Origin: Chloroflexota bacterium
GTDB taxonomy: Bacteria > Chloroflexota > Chloroflexia > Thermomicrobiales > JADLAZ01
Assembly: GCA_020849725.1 (NCBI GenBank)
Contig: JADLAZ010000091.1
Coordinates: 4,824-68,823, forward strand
DNA: 64,000 bases
Reading direction: 5' to 3'
Both the position numbers and the translations under genes were made by a program. Below the pieces are notes generated by a model, which saw only the letters and a list, made by a program, of their open reading frames with translations, ran no database searches and was not told the DNA's origin. Shown in pieces: positions 35,316-44,093 of this stretch; within the stretch, counting starts at the first letter, position 1, and each line of letters begins with the position of its first letter.

Positions 35316-36803
35316 ATGGATGAGACATACCCGCGACGATCGTTGAGCCGGCGGCGCCTGTTGGGGCTGCTGGCTGTGAGCGCGGCGCCGCTGGCGGCGG
35401 CCTGCAGTGGCCTGGCGCCAGCGCCGGCGGCTAAGCCGACCGAGGCGCCCAAGCCGGCCGCCGCTGCACCGACGACGGCCCCGGCGGCCGCCAAGCCGAC
35501 CGAGGCGCCGGCGGCCGCCAAGCCGACGGCGGCCGCTGTGGCACCGACGACGGCCGCCGCCGCGGCCAAGCCGACCACCGCGCCGGCCCCAGCCGCCGCC
35601 GCCGGTGAGATCCAAGTCGCCACCCGCCTCGGCAGCGATGCCGAGATCATGACCAAGAGCGTCACCGATTTCACCGCGCAGACCGGCATCAAGGCGACGC
35701 ACATCGCCTACCCGGCCGAGCCGGAGTACTGGGCCAAGGTCCAGGCGCTGCACGCCACCAAGCAAGTCGCCGACGTCATCTGGGCCTCGCTCGGCAACCT
35801 GCATAACTTCGCCAACCGTGGCCTGCTGGCCGAGCTCGACCCGCTGATCAAGGCCGACAACTACGATATGGGCGATTACGTGCCCAATGGCCTTAAGAGT
35901 TGCTCGCTCAACGGCAAGCTCTACGCCATGCCCTGGGGCGGCCATCCCGGCAACGGCGGTCTGCTCTACAACATCGATCTCTTGGAGAAGGCCGGCGTCA
36001 AGCCGCCCGACAGCACCTGGACGCTTGACACGCTCAAAGAGGCCGTCGCGAAGCTGACCCAGCAGGGCAGTGGCCGCACCGAGGTCTTCGGCATCGCCCT
36101 CGGCCAGGACTTCCTGAGCATCAACAACTTCGCCGGTGGCTTCGGCGGCGAGTTCATCGAGCCACCGACAGCCGGCAAGACCGTCACGGTCGACTCGCCG
36201 GAGATGAAGAAGACGTTCAACTACCTGCGCGACTTCTACGTCAACAAGCAGGCGCCGACACCCGGTCCGGACGTCAACAACGACAATCTCTTCGCCAGCG
36301 GCCGGGTGGCGCTAGTCCAGACCGGCTACTGGGCGCACTTCGCACCGGGCGACAAGGCGATCGCCGGCAAGTTCAAGTGGGGCCTGGACCTGATCCCCAA
36401 GGGGCCAACGGGTAAGAGCGGCACCAGCCTGACGATCAACGGCCAGACCGTCTCCGCGATCTCGACCAAGCAGAAAGAGGCTTGGCAGTTCCTGAAGTGG
36501 TTGATGGACCCGAAGAACCACGTGCCGATCGTGCTGGCCGGCGGCTCGCGCCCGGCGCTGCGCAACAGTGTGCTGGACAACGAGCAACTGAACAAGGATC
36601 TGCGGGCACACAAGCGCTTCGTCGAAGCGCTCAAGACCGCTGACCCGTGGAAGGAGCCGGCCAACTTCCGCTGGCCTGAGTTCAGCACCACCGTCGGCCA
36701 GGTCTTCGCCGATGTCTGGACCGGCAAGAAGACGGTCGACGAAGTGCTGCCGGAGGCCAAGAGCAAGTTGCAGGCCGTCCTCGATAAGCCCGCCATCGAC
36801 TAA
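35316..36803 (+). CDS. Extracellular solute-binding lipoprotein of a second sugar importer
   Basis: The 495-residue product has a Tat-like SRRRLLGLLAV and lipobox LAAAC, then a repetitive Ala/Pro/Lys/Thr linker of about 65 residues built from KPTEAP and APTTA units. The mature domain has family 1 features: FTAQTGIKATHIAYP, LYAMPWGGHPGNGGLLYNIDL and GRVALVQTGYW. ATG 35316 follows AAAGGGAAG. It heads an operon with two permeases. The second gene follows 81 bases later, a spacer largely filled by an inverted repeat. Confidence 0.94.
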   Translation: MDETYPRRSLSRRRLLGLLAVSAAPLAAACSGLAPAPAAKPTEAPKPAAAAPTTAPAAAKPTEAPAAAKPTAAAVAPTTAAAAAKPTTAPAPAAAAGEIQVATRLGSDAEIMTKSVTDFTAQTGIKATHIAYPAEPEYWAKVQALHATKQVADVIWASLGNLHNFANRGLLAELDPLIKADNYDMGDYVPNGLKSCSLNGKLYAMPWGGHPGNGGLLYNIDLLEKAGVKPPDSTWTLDTLKEAVAKLTQQGSGRTEVFGIALGQDFLSINNFAGGFGGEFIEPPTAGKTVTVDSPEMKKTFNYLRDFYVNKQAPTPGPDVNNDNLFASGRVALVQTGYWAHFAPGDKAIAGKFKWGLDLIPKGPTGKSGTSLTINGQTVSAISTKQKEAWQFLKWLMDPKNHVPIVLAGGSRPALRNSVLDNEQLNKDLRAHKRFVEALKTADPWKEPANFRWPEFSTTVGQVFADVWTGKKTVDEVLPEAKSKLQAVLDKPAID

Positions 36804-36808
36804 ACGAA

Positions 36809-36874
36809 GTGATGAGTGATGAGTGATGAGTAGACCGTATTCCCACTCAGTACTCATCGCTCATCACTCATCAC
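36809..36874. repeat. Inverted ATGAGTG repeat, copy 1
   Basis: The left arm at 36809-36832 is built from GTGATGA/GTGATGAG units, and its inverse lies at 36851-36874 with one mismatch in 24. It can form a hairpin between the binding-protein and permease genes. Related sequence recurs at 38761-38798 and 46744-46773, so it is a dispersed family. Confidence 0.75.
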
Positions 36875-36884
36875 TGGAGACGGT

Positions 36885-37835
36885 ATGGCAGCGAGCGACG
36901 TGCCGATGGCCAGCGGGCAAGCCCGTACCGGGCTGAGTATGCGGACGCACGAGGCGATCAGCGGCTGGCTGTGGGCCTCGCCGTGGGTCCTCGGCTTCCT
37001 GATCTTTACGCTTGGGCCGATGGTATGGTCGTTCTACCTGGCCTTCACCCGCTACAGCATCACCAACACGCCGGTGTGGGTCGGGTTGGACAATTTCACC
37101 CGCGCGCTGTCCGGTGACGATAGTCTCTTCTGGGGCTCGATGCAGCGGACGCTGACCTGGGCGTTCGTGATGGTGCCCATCGGCATCGGCCTGTCATTCC
37201 TGGTGGCGGTGCTGCTCAACCAGAAGTTGCGCGGCACGGTCGCCTTCCGGACGGTCTTCTTCCTGCCGAGTCTAACGCCGATCGTGGCGCTGGCGCTGAT
37301 CTGGCGCTGGCTCTACCATCCCGAATTTGGCGGCATCAACTACCTGCTCTGGGAGCTGTTCAGAATCGAAGGGCCGAAGTGGCTGAGCGACTCGTCGACC
37401 GCCATGCCGGCGCTGATGATCGCCGCGCTGTGGGCGACGATCGGCGGCGCGACGATGATCATCTTCCTGGCCGGCCTGCAAGGCGTGCCGATCGAGTTGC
37501 ACGAGGCGGCATCCATTGATGGCGCCACCGCCTGGCACCGACTGCGGCACATCACGCTGCCGCTGATGACGCCGACCATCTTCTTCAACCTGGTCGTCGG
37601 CATCATCGCCGCGCTCAAGGTCTTCGCGCTATCGATGGTGGCGACCGGCGGCGGGCCGAATTACGCCACCTGGTTCTTCAACCTGCATCTCTACCAGAGC
37701 GCCTTTCAGAACTTCGAGTTCGGCTACGCCTCGGCGCTGGCCTGGATCTTCTTCGTGCTGGTCGTGACGCTAACGTACATCAACGTGCGCTCCTCGCGGC
37801 GCTGGGTCTATTACGAAGGGGAGGACCGCGCGTGA
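36885..37835 (+). CDS. Carbohydrate ABC transporter permease (MalF/UgpA type)
   Basis: The protein has 316 residues and six predicted helices, beginning SGWLWASPWVLGFLIFTLGP. The EAA loop is IELHEAASIDGATAWHRLRH. It is the first channel subunit of the second importer. GGAG precedes the ATG. Its stop overlaps the next gene's GTG by four bases, so the two permeases are translationally coupled. No ATPase gene is present. Confidence 0.94.
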   Translation: MAASDVPMASGQARTGLSMRTHEAISGWLWASPWVLGFLIFTLGPMVWSFYLAFTRYSITNTPVWVGLDNFTRALSGDDSLFWGSMQRTLTWAFVMVPIGIGLSFLVAVLLNQKLRGTVAFRTVFFLPSLTPIVALALIWRWLYHPEFGGINYLLWELFRIEGPKWLSDSSTAMPALMIAALWATIGGATMIIFLAGLQGVPIELHEAASIDGATAWHRLRHITLPLMTPTIFFNLVVGIIAALKVFALSMVATGGGPNYATWFFNLHLYQSAFQNFEFGYASALAWIFFVLVVTLTYINVRSSRRWVYYEGEDRA

Positions 37836-38761
37836 GCAGCCCGGGACAGACGCTCGCCACCGCCCCACCACTGGCCGCGACCGGTCGCACCACGCGCGGC
37901 TTCCAGCCTGGCCGTCTCGTGCTGTACATCATCGCCCTCCTGGGGGCGCTCCTGTTCGCCGGGCCGTTCATCTTCACCGTCGGCAGCGCGCTGAAGTCGC
38001 CGAGCGAGTTGTACGCGTTCCCGCCGACGCTCTGGCCGAAGGTGCCGCAGCCGCAGAACTTCGTGCGGCTCTTCCAACTGGAGCGCATCCCCTACGGTGA
38101 TTGGTATGCCAACACGGTCGTCATCACCGCGCTGGCCGTAATCGGGACGGTCATCTCGGCGACGGCATCGGCCTACGGCTTCGCCCGCTTCCGCTGGCCG
38201 GGCCGCGATTTCATGTTCATGGTGCTGCTCAGCACGCTGGTGCTGCCGGAAGAGGTCGTCCTCATCCCCAAATTCCTGATGTTCGACCGCATCCCGCGCT
38301 GGCTGTTCGACACGACGCTGATCGACACCTGGTGGCCGCTGATCATCCCCTACTGGTTCGGCGGCGGCGCTTTCTACGTCTTCCTGCTGCGACAGTTCTT
38401 CTTACAGATCCCGCGCGAGTTGGACGAAGCGGCCAAGATCGACGGCGCCAACTCGGTCCAGATCCTCTTTCGCATTTTGCTGCCGCTGGCCGGGCCGGCG
38501 CTGGCGACGGTAGCGATCTTCGCCTTCCTAGCGCACTGGAACGACTTCATCCACCCGCTGATCTACCTCAACAGTCAGGAGAAGTTCCCACTGTCGCTCG
38601 GCGTGCGCTGGTTCCAGCAGCAGCCGAGCGACCCGACCGAGCCGCGCGAGCACCTGTTGATGGCCGGCTCGGTCCTGTTCACGCTGCCGGCGATCGTCAT
38701 CTTCTTCGCTATGCAGCGCATCTTCGTGCGCGGCATCGTCATGTCCGGCATCAAGGGGTAG
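37832..38761 (+). CDS. Carbohydrate ABC transporter permease (MalG type)
   Basis: The 309-residue product has six predicted helices, the EAA loop as PRELDEAAKIDGANSVQILF, and the C-terminus FVRGIVMSGIKG typical of MalG relatives. It starts at a GTG within the stop of the upstream permease and ends at the edge of an ATGAGTG repeat. No sugar-degrading enzyme follows, so the substrate cannot be guessed. Confidence 0.94.
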   Translation: MSSPGQTLATAPPLAATGRTTRGFQPGRLVLYIIALLGALLFAGPFIFTVGSALKSPSELYAFPPTLWPKVPQPQNFVRLFQLERIPYGDWYANTVVITALAVIGTVISATASAYGFARFRWPGRDFMFMVLLSTLVLPEEVVLIPKFLMFDRIPRWLFDTTLIDTWWPLIIPYWFGGGAFYVFLLRQFFLQIPRELDEAAKIDGANSVQILFRILLPLAGPALATVAIFAFLAHWNDFIHPLIYLNSQEKFPLSLGVRWFQQQPSDPTEPREHLLMAGSVLFTLPAIVIFFAMQRIFVRGIVMSGIKG

Positions 38762-38798
38762 TGATGAGTGATGAGTGGGGTTCCGAACTACTCATCAC
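38761..38798. repeat. Inverted ATGAGTG repeat, copy 2
   Basis: GTGATGAGTGATGAGT begins directly at the permease stop, and ACTCATCAC at 38790-38798 can pair with either GTGATGAGT unit. The hairpin lies between two convergent genes and overlaps the stop codon of the helicase gene on the other strand, so it may act as a bidirectional terminator. Confidence 0.7.
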
Positions 38799-40894
38799 TT
38801 CGTGCCGGTTTCCGTCACCAGCGCGATCAGGTCGTCGGCGAGCGCCTCGGGGGCGGGGACGGGGCGGCGGCGGGCCAGCGCTGCCAGAAAGCGCGGTGGG
38901 TCAAACTGCTCGACCAGGGTGCGCTGGCGCAGCGACAGCGGCAGCAGGTGGTGATAGGGGCCAAGCTCCAGCAGCGACTCGTACCGGTGCGCTGAGGCGT
39001 GGAGATGGCGGACCACCTGCTCCTCGCTCCAGGTCGGCAGTGTGGCGGGGGCGTCGGGCAGGCTCAGGCACAGGCCGGGCTGCCGCGTCGGCCGCACGGC
39101 GATGTGGGGGCGCAGCAGATCGAGCGCGACGCGGCCATAGCGGTCGCCGAGCCAGTGGAACCACCACCAGCGGCCATCCGGGGCCGGCACGCACGGTGCG
39201 GCGTCGGCCGGCAGGCCCAGCAGCGGTGGCAGCCGCTGGGCCAGGTCTTCGCTCAGCAGCGGACGCGCGGAGCGGTACGGCAGCCGGCGGGCCGGCGCGG
39301 GCCGTTGATCCGCCGCGATCCAGAGCGCCTCGCCATCGTACCAGGTGATGCTGACGGGGCGACCCTCCAGCGTCAGGTGTTCCTGAGTCAGCCAGTAGGC
39401 GTCGCCATGGGCGACCGTCTGCTGGGTGTGCTGGTCGCGGATGTCGATGGCGCGCTCCGTCGTCTGGATATTGCTGTAGATGCTGAGCGGGACGTGCCGC
39501 CGCGCCTGCAGGTCGTACAGGTGGTTCAACTTCGCCCCGGCCCGCCACTCTCCCGGCCGTCCTGGAGCGAGGTAGGCGCGCTGCTGCAGCCCGCCAACGA
39601 TCTCCGCGACCGCGGCGGAGTCGAGCAAGCCGGCGAACAGCGCCGTCAGTTCGGCCAGCCGCACGGCCCCGGTCGGACTCTGCTTGATGAGGCTGAAGAT
39701 CTGTTGCACCGCGACCGATGGGCGGAAGCAGACCGCGCCGGCTGGCGCGGGCGTCGCGTCGTCGACCAGCGCCGCGAACAGCAGCCGTTCGAGTGGGTCG
39801 CGCGCGAAGCAGGCGACCTGGCCGGCGCGCCGGCGCCGGTTGCCGCGTCCAATGCGCTGGACGAAGGCGGCGCCATCGCCAGGTGGTCCGATCAGCAGCA
39901 CGACGTCGATCGCGCCGATGTCGACGCCCAGCTCCAGCGTGCTGCTGGCGAAGCAGATCGCCACCTCGGCGGCGGCGAACTGCTGCTCGATCTCGCGCCG
40001 GCGCCGGGCTTCGATGTTGGAGTAGTGGACGAAGACCGCCGCGCCGAAGGGTGAATCCGCCCGCGTGGCGGCGGCGTAGGCTTCGACCTCGGCGCGGCTG
40101 TTGCAGAAGGCCAGCGCCTTGCGCCAGCCACGGGCGCGGAAGCCGGCCAGGTAGACCCGCAGCGCCCCGGCGTCGTCCGGCGCGAGGTCGATCTGCTCTA
40201 TCGTCAGGGAACGGCGGGCCGGCAGGTGAACGACGCGCGCCCCGGCGAAATAGCGCGCGGCGACGGTGGCCGGGTCGGCAACGGTCGCTGACAGGGCGAC
40301 ATACTGGAGGGCGTCGTCGGGGGCATCGCCGCGCGCGTGGGCGGCCGCGCGCAGGTGGCGCAGGCGGTTGAGCAGCACGCGCAGATGGTCGCCGCGCGGT
40401 GTGCCATCGACGAGATGGATCTCGTCGATGACGACAGCCCGCACCTGCGTGAGGAGGGCCGCCCGGCTGGCGAGCAGCGCGTCGAGCGCCTCGGGAGTCG
40501 TCAGCAGCAGGGCCGGCGGCCGGTGGGGGTGGAGACTGTTCTGGTCGCGCGTGCGGATGCCCAGTGTCAGGCCGAGCGACGCCAGCGGCGGCGCCAGGCG
40601 CGCGGCCAGGTCGTTCGCAAGCGCCCGCGTCGGCGTCAGGTAGAGAATGGCCGGGCCGGCCGGCGGCGGATGGATGATGAGGACCGGGGGGCAATGGCGC
40701 TCGATCAGCGGCGCGACGGCCGCCTCGGTCTTGCCGCTGGCCGTGGCGGCGCAGACGATGACGTTCTCGCCCGCCAGCACGAGCGGGATCGTCGCCAGCT
40801 GCACGTCGGTGAAGGCGCCGTGGCGCTCGAAGAAGGCCGGCCACGCGCGCGGCAGCCGCGCCTTGAGCGCCAGCCTCTCCTCACGATCGACCAT
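38795..40894 (-). CDS. Lhr-type DEAD/DEAH helicase (BrxHI-like)
   Basis: The 699-residue product is a superfamily 2 helicase of the Lhr group. It has Walker A ATASGKT (K55), LTPTRALANDL, a DEIH box (VVIDEIHLVDGTPRG), SAT in VALSATVADP, then VHYSNIEARRR, SSTLELGVDIG and QRIGRGNRRR. Its length matches the short Lhr-like helicases such as BrxHI of type 2 BREX rather than the 1,500-residue full Lhr. It is the last gene of the minus-strand string containing two DUF2791 ATPases, and probably supplies DNA or RNA unwinding to that system. Confidence 0.93.
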   Translation of the reverse strand: MVDREERLALKARLPRAWPAFFERHGAFTDVQLATIPLVLAGENVIVCAATASGKTEAAVAPLIERHCPPVLIIHPPPAGPAILYLTPTRALANDLAARLAPPLASLGLTLGIRTRDQNSLHPHRPPALLLTTPEALDALLASRAALLTQVRAVVIDEIHLVDGTPRGDHLRVLLNRLRHLRAAAHARGDAPDDALQYVALSATVADPATVAARYFAGARVVHLPARRSLTIEQIDLAPDDAGALRVYLAGFRARGWRKALAFCNSRAEVEAYAAATRADSPFGAAVFVHYSNIEARRRREIEQQFAAAEVAICFASSTLELGVDIGAIDVVLLIGPPGDGAAFVQRIGRGNRRRRAGQVACFARDPLERLLFAALVDDATPAPAGAVCFRPSVAVQQIFSLIKQSPTGAVRLAELTALFAGLLDSAAVAEIVGGLQQRAYLAPGRPGEWRAGAKLNHLYDLQARRHVPLSIYSNIQTTERAIDIRDQHTQQTVAHGDAYWLTQEHLTLEGRPVSITWYDGEALWIAADQRPAPARRLPYRSARPLLSEDLAQRLPPLLGLPADAAPCVPAPDGRWWWFHWLGDRYGRVALDLLRPHIAVRPTRQPGLCLSLPDAPATLPTWSEEQVVRHLHASAHRYESLLELGPYHHLLPLSLRQRTLVEQFDPPRFLAALARRRPVPAPEALADDLIALVTETGTK

Positions 40895-40943
40895 GGCGTC
40901 CGTCCCTGGTCATAGTGGTGCTACAGGCTCGGGAGACGGGTCG

Positions 40944-41391
40944 CTACTCACCTGGCGCTGGCCAGGCCACAGCCGCGTCAGACCAGCCAATGCGGGCGAG
41001 GAATGTGTCGATGCCCCAGATCTCGACGCCGTATCCAGCCATGATCGTGCGCAGCTCATCATCAGCCCGCAAGTCGGCATCGCCCGTGGCGATGGCATCG
41101 GCCAGCCCATCGATGGCGGTGGCGAGCACCGGTTGATCGCGCGGGTCACGACAGCGTGGCGGGACCGTCGTGATCGTGATCATGAGCTGCGTTCCCGGAG
41201 TTGTTCCAGCAGTGCCCACGCGTCTCGCTCGGTGATGCGCTGCTTCAGACGGGGACGCTGCCAGACCTGATCCAGTTCCTCCAGCAAGGCGCTGCTGCCG
41301 AGCACAATGAAGCGGTTGGCGTGCCATGCCTGGAGCAGCGGCAGCGGCCGCCGAGCAGCGCTCGGATCCACAGGTTGGTGTCAACGATCAC
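40944..41391 (-). pseudogene. PIN-domain toxin gene with two frameshifts
   Basis: Three different frames join to one PIN protein of the TIGR00305/PIN_3 type. VIVDTNLWIRALLGG (from GTG 41391) is followed in a second frame by PLLQAWHANRFIVLGSSALL and RPRLKQRITERDAWALLEQL. A third frame gives VPPRCRDPRDQPVLATA, TGDADL and the C-terminus. The first Asp, CRDPRD and GDADL are the PIN acidic metal-site blocks, so the ancestral protein was an RNase. The gene follows its antitoxin by 16 bases. Both breaks could be real decay or sequencing errors, but two in one short gene favour decay. Confidence 0.7.
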
Positions 41392-41407
41392 CCTGAGGAG
41401 CTGGGGG

Positions 41408-41650
41408 TCATTCGTCGTAGTGACGGACGGCATTGATCTCGGCGCCGATGACCGCATCGCTGATGTCGTCGGCTGGCTCCCGCTCCGCCAGGCGGCGGAT
41501 CAACGCCGTGAGGCTGGCGTCGTTGTCGCTCGCGAGCAGGGCCTGGGCGACCTTGAGGCGCGCCGGCTCATCCAGTTGCCGGATCGCGGCGAGCAACTGG
41601 TCGAGCGTCAGGGTGACATCAGCGGTGACGACAATGGTGCGTGCGACCAT
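41408..41650 (-). CDS. Antitoxin partner of the broken PIN gene
   Basis: The 80-residue product has a short N-terminal strand (RTIVVTADVTLTLDQLL), then helices DEPARLKVAQALLA and LIRRLAEREPADDISDAV, a layout common in antitoxins that precede PIN toxins. ATG 41650 is preferred; ATG 41674 adds eight residues. It is placed 60 bases after the second ATPase gene and 16 before the PIN frame, so it sits inside the defence-like gene string. Confidence 0.65.
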   Translation of the reverse strand: MVARTIVVTADVTLTLDQLLAAIRQLDEPARLKVAQALLASDNDASLTALIRRLAEREPADDISDAVIGAEINAVRHYDE

Positions 41651-41710
41651 GCCCGTTCTCTCAACGTGCGCCATGGCAGCCCATCAGCGAGCCCGATCAA
41701 TGAGATTGTA

Positions 41711-43129
41711 TCAGGCGGGTCGCTCCACCCGCAGGCCGCGCGCCAGTTCGTCCAGGAGTGTCGCGGGCACGTAGGCCGCATACAGGTAGAGGAGATCGCA
41801 GGCGGTCACGGCCAGCCGGATCAGCTCGCGGATGTTGAGGCGGTGCTGGGCCAGGGCACGCGAGAGCAGGCCGGGCGTCGCGCGCAGCGTCTCCTCGAAG
41901 CGACCGTCGACTGGCGGGTAGGCGTAGCCGTAGGCGATGCTGTGGTAGCGGAGCAGCGTCTGGACAAACTGCGCGATGTCGCGCTCGATGAACCGATCGT
42001 CGAGCCGGATGATCTGGCTCGGCTTGAGCCACACGTCGACCGGCAGCCGATTCTCGCTCTCCGTCAGCGCGAACAGGAAGAAGAGGCGCGACTGGCTGGC
42101 AAAGGCGACCGGGTACTCGGCGCGAGGGTGATCGGGGATGGTCAGCGGGTCGACGCGACCGGCGGGGCCGAGCGCGGCATAGATCATGGCCTTGAAGAAG
42201 GCGTCGGCTCGATCGCGCTGGTTGGCGCGCAGCAACGAGTAGTGCTCCGACTCGTCGATCAGCACCGCCAGCCCGCTGTAGCCGAGGAGCGTCGCCAGGT
42301 AGCTGAGGCCAGTCAGCAGGTAGCTGTACTGGCGGGCGACGTCGCCGGTGCGGTAGAGGTGCGCCGGCCGCCGCAGGCAGGTCTTCATCTCGGCGGTGGG
42401 GCGTGCCTGGCCGCCGAGCCAGGCGACGATGGCGTCGGCGGCCGACTGACTGCCGCAGTCGGCCAGCGCGCCGAGCGCCTGGGCGAGTGGACAGGCCGCG
42501 CCGCGCGGCGCGCTGGCGACGATCTCGGCCACGGCGGCGGGATGGTCGGGGGCGCGCGCGAGCAACGGCCGCAGCCCGCGCTCGTCGCTATCGGGATAGC
42601 GCAGCGAGTGCGTCAACGCCGCGTAGATCTCGGTGGCCTTGCTCGGTGGCGCCTCGACCAGATCGAGGCTCATCTGGGCGACCAGGAAGTTCTCGCGCAG
42701 CGCGCGTCGCGCCGCCAGGTCGACGAAGTGGCTCTTGCCGAAGCCGTAGTCACCGATGATCGCCTCGACCTCGCCGCCGCGCTCGCGCGCGCCCTCCAGC
42801 GCGCGCTGCAGGCTGACCTGCTCGGCCTCCAGCCCGATCGTCAGGGTCTCGACATCCTGGGCCGGCACGATGCCGAGCCGCAGCGCCTCCAGCGTCTGAC
42901 GGGCGCGGAACTGGTCGGTCTCCAGCGTTGCCACGCGTGGCGCGATGGCCGCCCACGCTCCACCGAGTCGTTGCTGCCAGGCGTCGACCGACTCGGCGGC
43001 GAACTCCCGCGCCGGCAGCCGGAAGCGCCGGCCGGTCTCAAACGCGACCTCCCATTCATGGCCGCCCATGTAGGTCTTGAGCAGCCGGCCCGGCCCGAGT
43101 TGTGGATGGACAACGGTTCGGGTTTCCAT
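41711..43129 (-). CDS. DUF2791 (BrxD-like) ATPase 2
   Basis: The product is 472 residues from ATG 43129; ATG 43141 is an alternative. The first 60 residues read like a small beta-barrel tail (VVHPQLGPGRLLKTYMGGHE). The P-loop is GDYGFGKSHF (K132), and Walker B is VLIDESEHY (D292, E293). These are the marks of DUF2791 ATPases, found as BrxD in type 2 BREX. Its P-loop is nearly the same as in ATPase 1 but the rest differs, so the two could form a hetero-oligomer. A small-protein/nucleotidyltransferase pair lies between the two genes. Confidence 0.85.
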   Translation of the reverse strand: METRTVVHPQLGPGRLLKTYMGGHEWEVAFETGRRFRLPAREFAAESVDAWQQRLGGAWAAIAPRVATLETDQFRARQTLEALRLGIVPAQDVETLTIGLEAEQVSLQRALEGARERGGEVEAIIGDYGFGKSHFVDLAARRALRENFLVAQMSLDLVEAPPSKATEIYAALTHSLRYPDSDERGLRPLLARAPDHPAAVAEIVASAPRGAACPLAQALGALADCGSQSAADAIVAWLGGQARPTAEMKTCLRRPAHLYRTGDVARQYSYLLTGLSYLATLLGYSGLAVLIDESEHYSLLRANQRDRADAFFKAMIYAALGPAGRVDPLTIPDHPRAEYPVAFASQSRLFFLFALTESENRLPVDVWLKPSQIIRLDDRFIERDIAQFVQTLLRYHSIAYGYAYPPVDGRFEETLRATPGLLSRALAQHRLNIRELIRLAVTACDLLYLYAAYVPATLLDELARGLRVERPA

Positions 43130-43228
43130 GCGGCGCCTCATCGACCGGCTGCCTACCGACCCCAACGACGAGATTGGCGCCAACGTCATCGCTTTCAGGC
43201 GCCTCATCCGGGACCATCTCGCGGTCAG

Positions 43229-43825
43229 TCACGCCCCCGACTGTGACTCCGTCTCCGTCATTGCCCGTTCAAGCAGATCGGTCACACCAAGTTCGGCCGC
43301 CCATTCCCGGAGATAGGCACGATCGAGGCCGCCCGCTTGCACGAGGATGATCCCCAGGATGTCGTTCCATTGACGATCGGACACCTCGCCACCCATACGA
43401 TACCAGCGCAGCTTGTGAAGAAGCGTGTCTTCCGGAGAAGATAGTCTGAACTCGCGCTCGGTGATTTCGCCGGCGAGTGTGCGTGGCGCGCTCCGGCGTT
43501 GGACTTCGCGGTCAAACGGTGCGGACTTCTGGATGAAGACGTCGATCTTGATCATCGTTGCGAGATGGATGGCGCTGAACGATGATCTGCGTGCGATGGC
43601 CTCTATGACACTCTCGACCTGGATGAAATAGTCCGCCTCAAGTTGCACGAACAAGCCCGGAACATCGTCCATCTGGAGATCGGCGATGAGGTCGACATCG
43701 ATCGTCGATCGCGCCACGCCATGCGTCGAACTGGCGACCGAGCCGCCGATGTAATAGGACACCCCACTCGCTTCAAACGCCTCAATGACCGGCAGCATCG
43801 CCGCGAAGACGTCAGGCGTGGTCAT
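43229..43825 (-). CDS. Nucleotidyltransferase-fold protein (AbiEii/MNT-like)
   Basis: The 198-residue product has the nucleotidyltransferase signature IGGSVASSTHG followed by TIDVDLIADL, where the DxD pair would bind metal and NTP. Later blocks are IHLATMIKIDVFI, SSPEDTLLHKLRWYRMGGEVSDRQW and RDW-type helices, a pattern common in this family of TA-like transferases. Its ATG overlaps the upstream small gene by four bases. Relatives paired with small helical proteins are frequent in Chloroflexi and cyanobacteria and probably modify a target such as tRNA, but the target is not known. Confidence 0.82.
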   Translation of the reverse strand: MTTPDVFAAMLPVIEAFEASGVSYYIGGSVASSTHGVARSTIDVDLIADLQMDDVPGLFVQLEADYFIQVESVIEAIARRSSFSAIHLATMIKIDVFIQKSAPFDREVQRRSAPRTLAGEITEREFRLSSPEDTLLHKLRWYRMGGEVSDRQWNDILGIILVQAGGLDRAYLREWAAELGVTDLLERAMTETESQSGA

Positions 43826-44082
43826 CGTCGCTGCCGGCGCGCCAGGTCTACGCGGACCTGCTCGGCCAGCTCCCGGCCGTAATGGGTGGCGATGAAGATT
43901 AAGCCCACCTCCTCCTCGTTGGCATCCGGGTGGCGGCGCCGGATGCCTCCACGGGCGAGTTGCATGACCGTCTGGCTAAGTGACCGGGCGAGGGCGAAGC
44001 GCCGGGCCGGCCCGGCCCGGCGCAGCAGGTCGATCTGGACGCGCTCGACCTCGGGTGGGGTGTCAGACGATTGGATGCCCAC
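43822..44082 (-). CDS. Small helical partner of the nucleotidyltransferase
   Basis: The 86-residue product begins at a GTG with GAGGAG upstream, that site lying partly in the end of the ATPase 1 gene. The sequence PPEVERVQIDLLRRAGPARR, SLSQTVMQLARGGIRRRHP and VGLIFIATHYGRELAEQVR is a helical pattern that I recognise as the standard upstream partner of this nucleotidyltransferase family. No DNA-binding motif is obvious. The four-base overlap with the transferase gene suggests a complex, perhaps an antitoxin-toxin or adaptor-enzyme pair. Confidence 0.75.
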   Translation of the reverse strand: MGIQSSDTPPEVERVQIDLLRRAGPARRFALARSLSQTVMQLARGGIRRRHPDANEEEVGLIFIATHYGRELAEQVRVDLARRQRR

Positions 44083-44093
44083 GGTGACACTCC

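Noticed and set aside
36809..36874. CRISPR array
   Set aside because: The repeated unit is seven to eight bases in direct tandem with an inverted second arm, and no spacers or cas genes are present.
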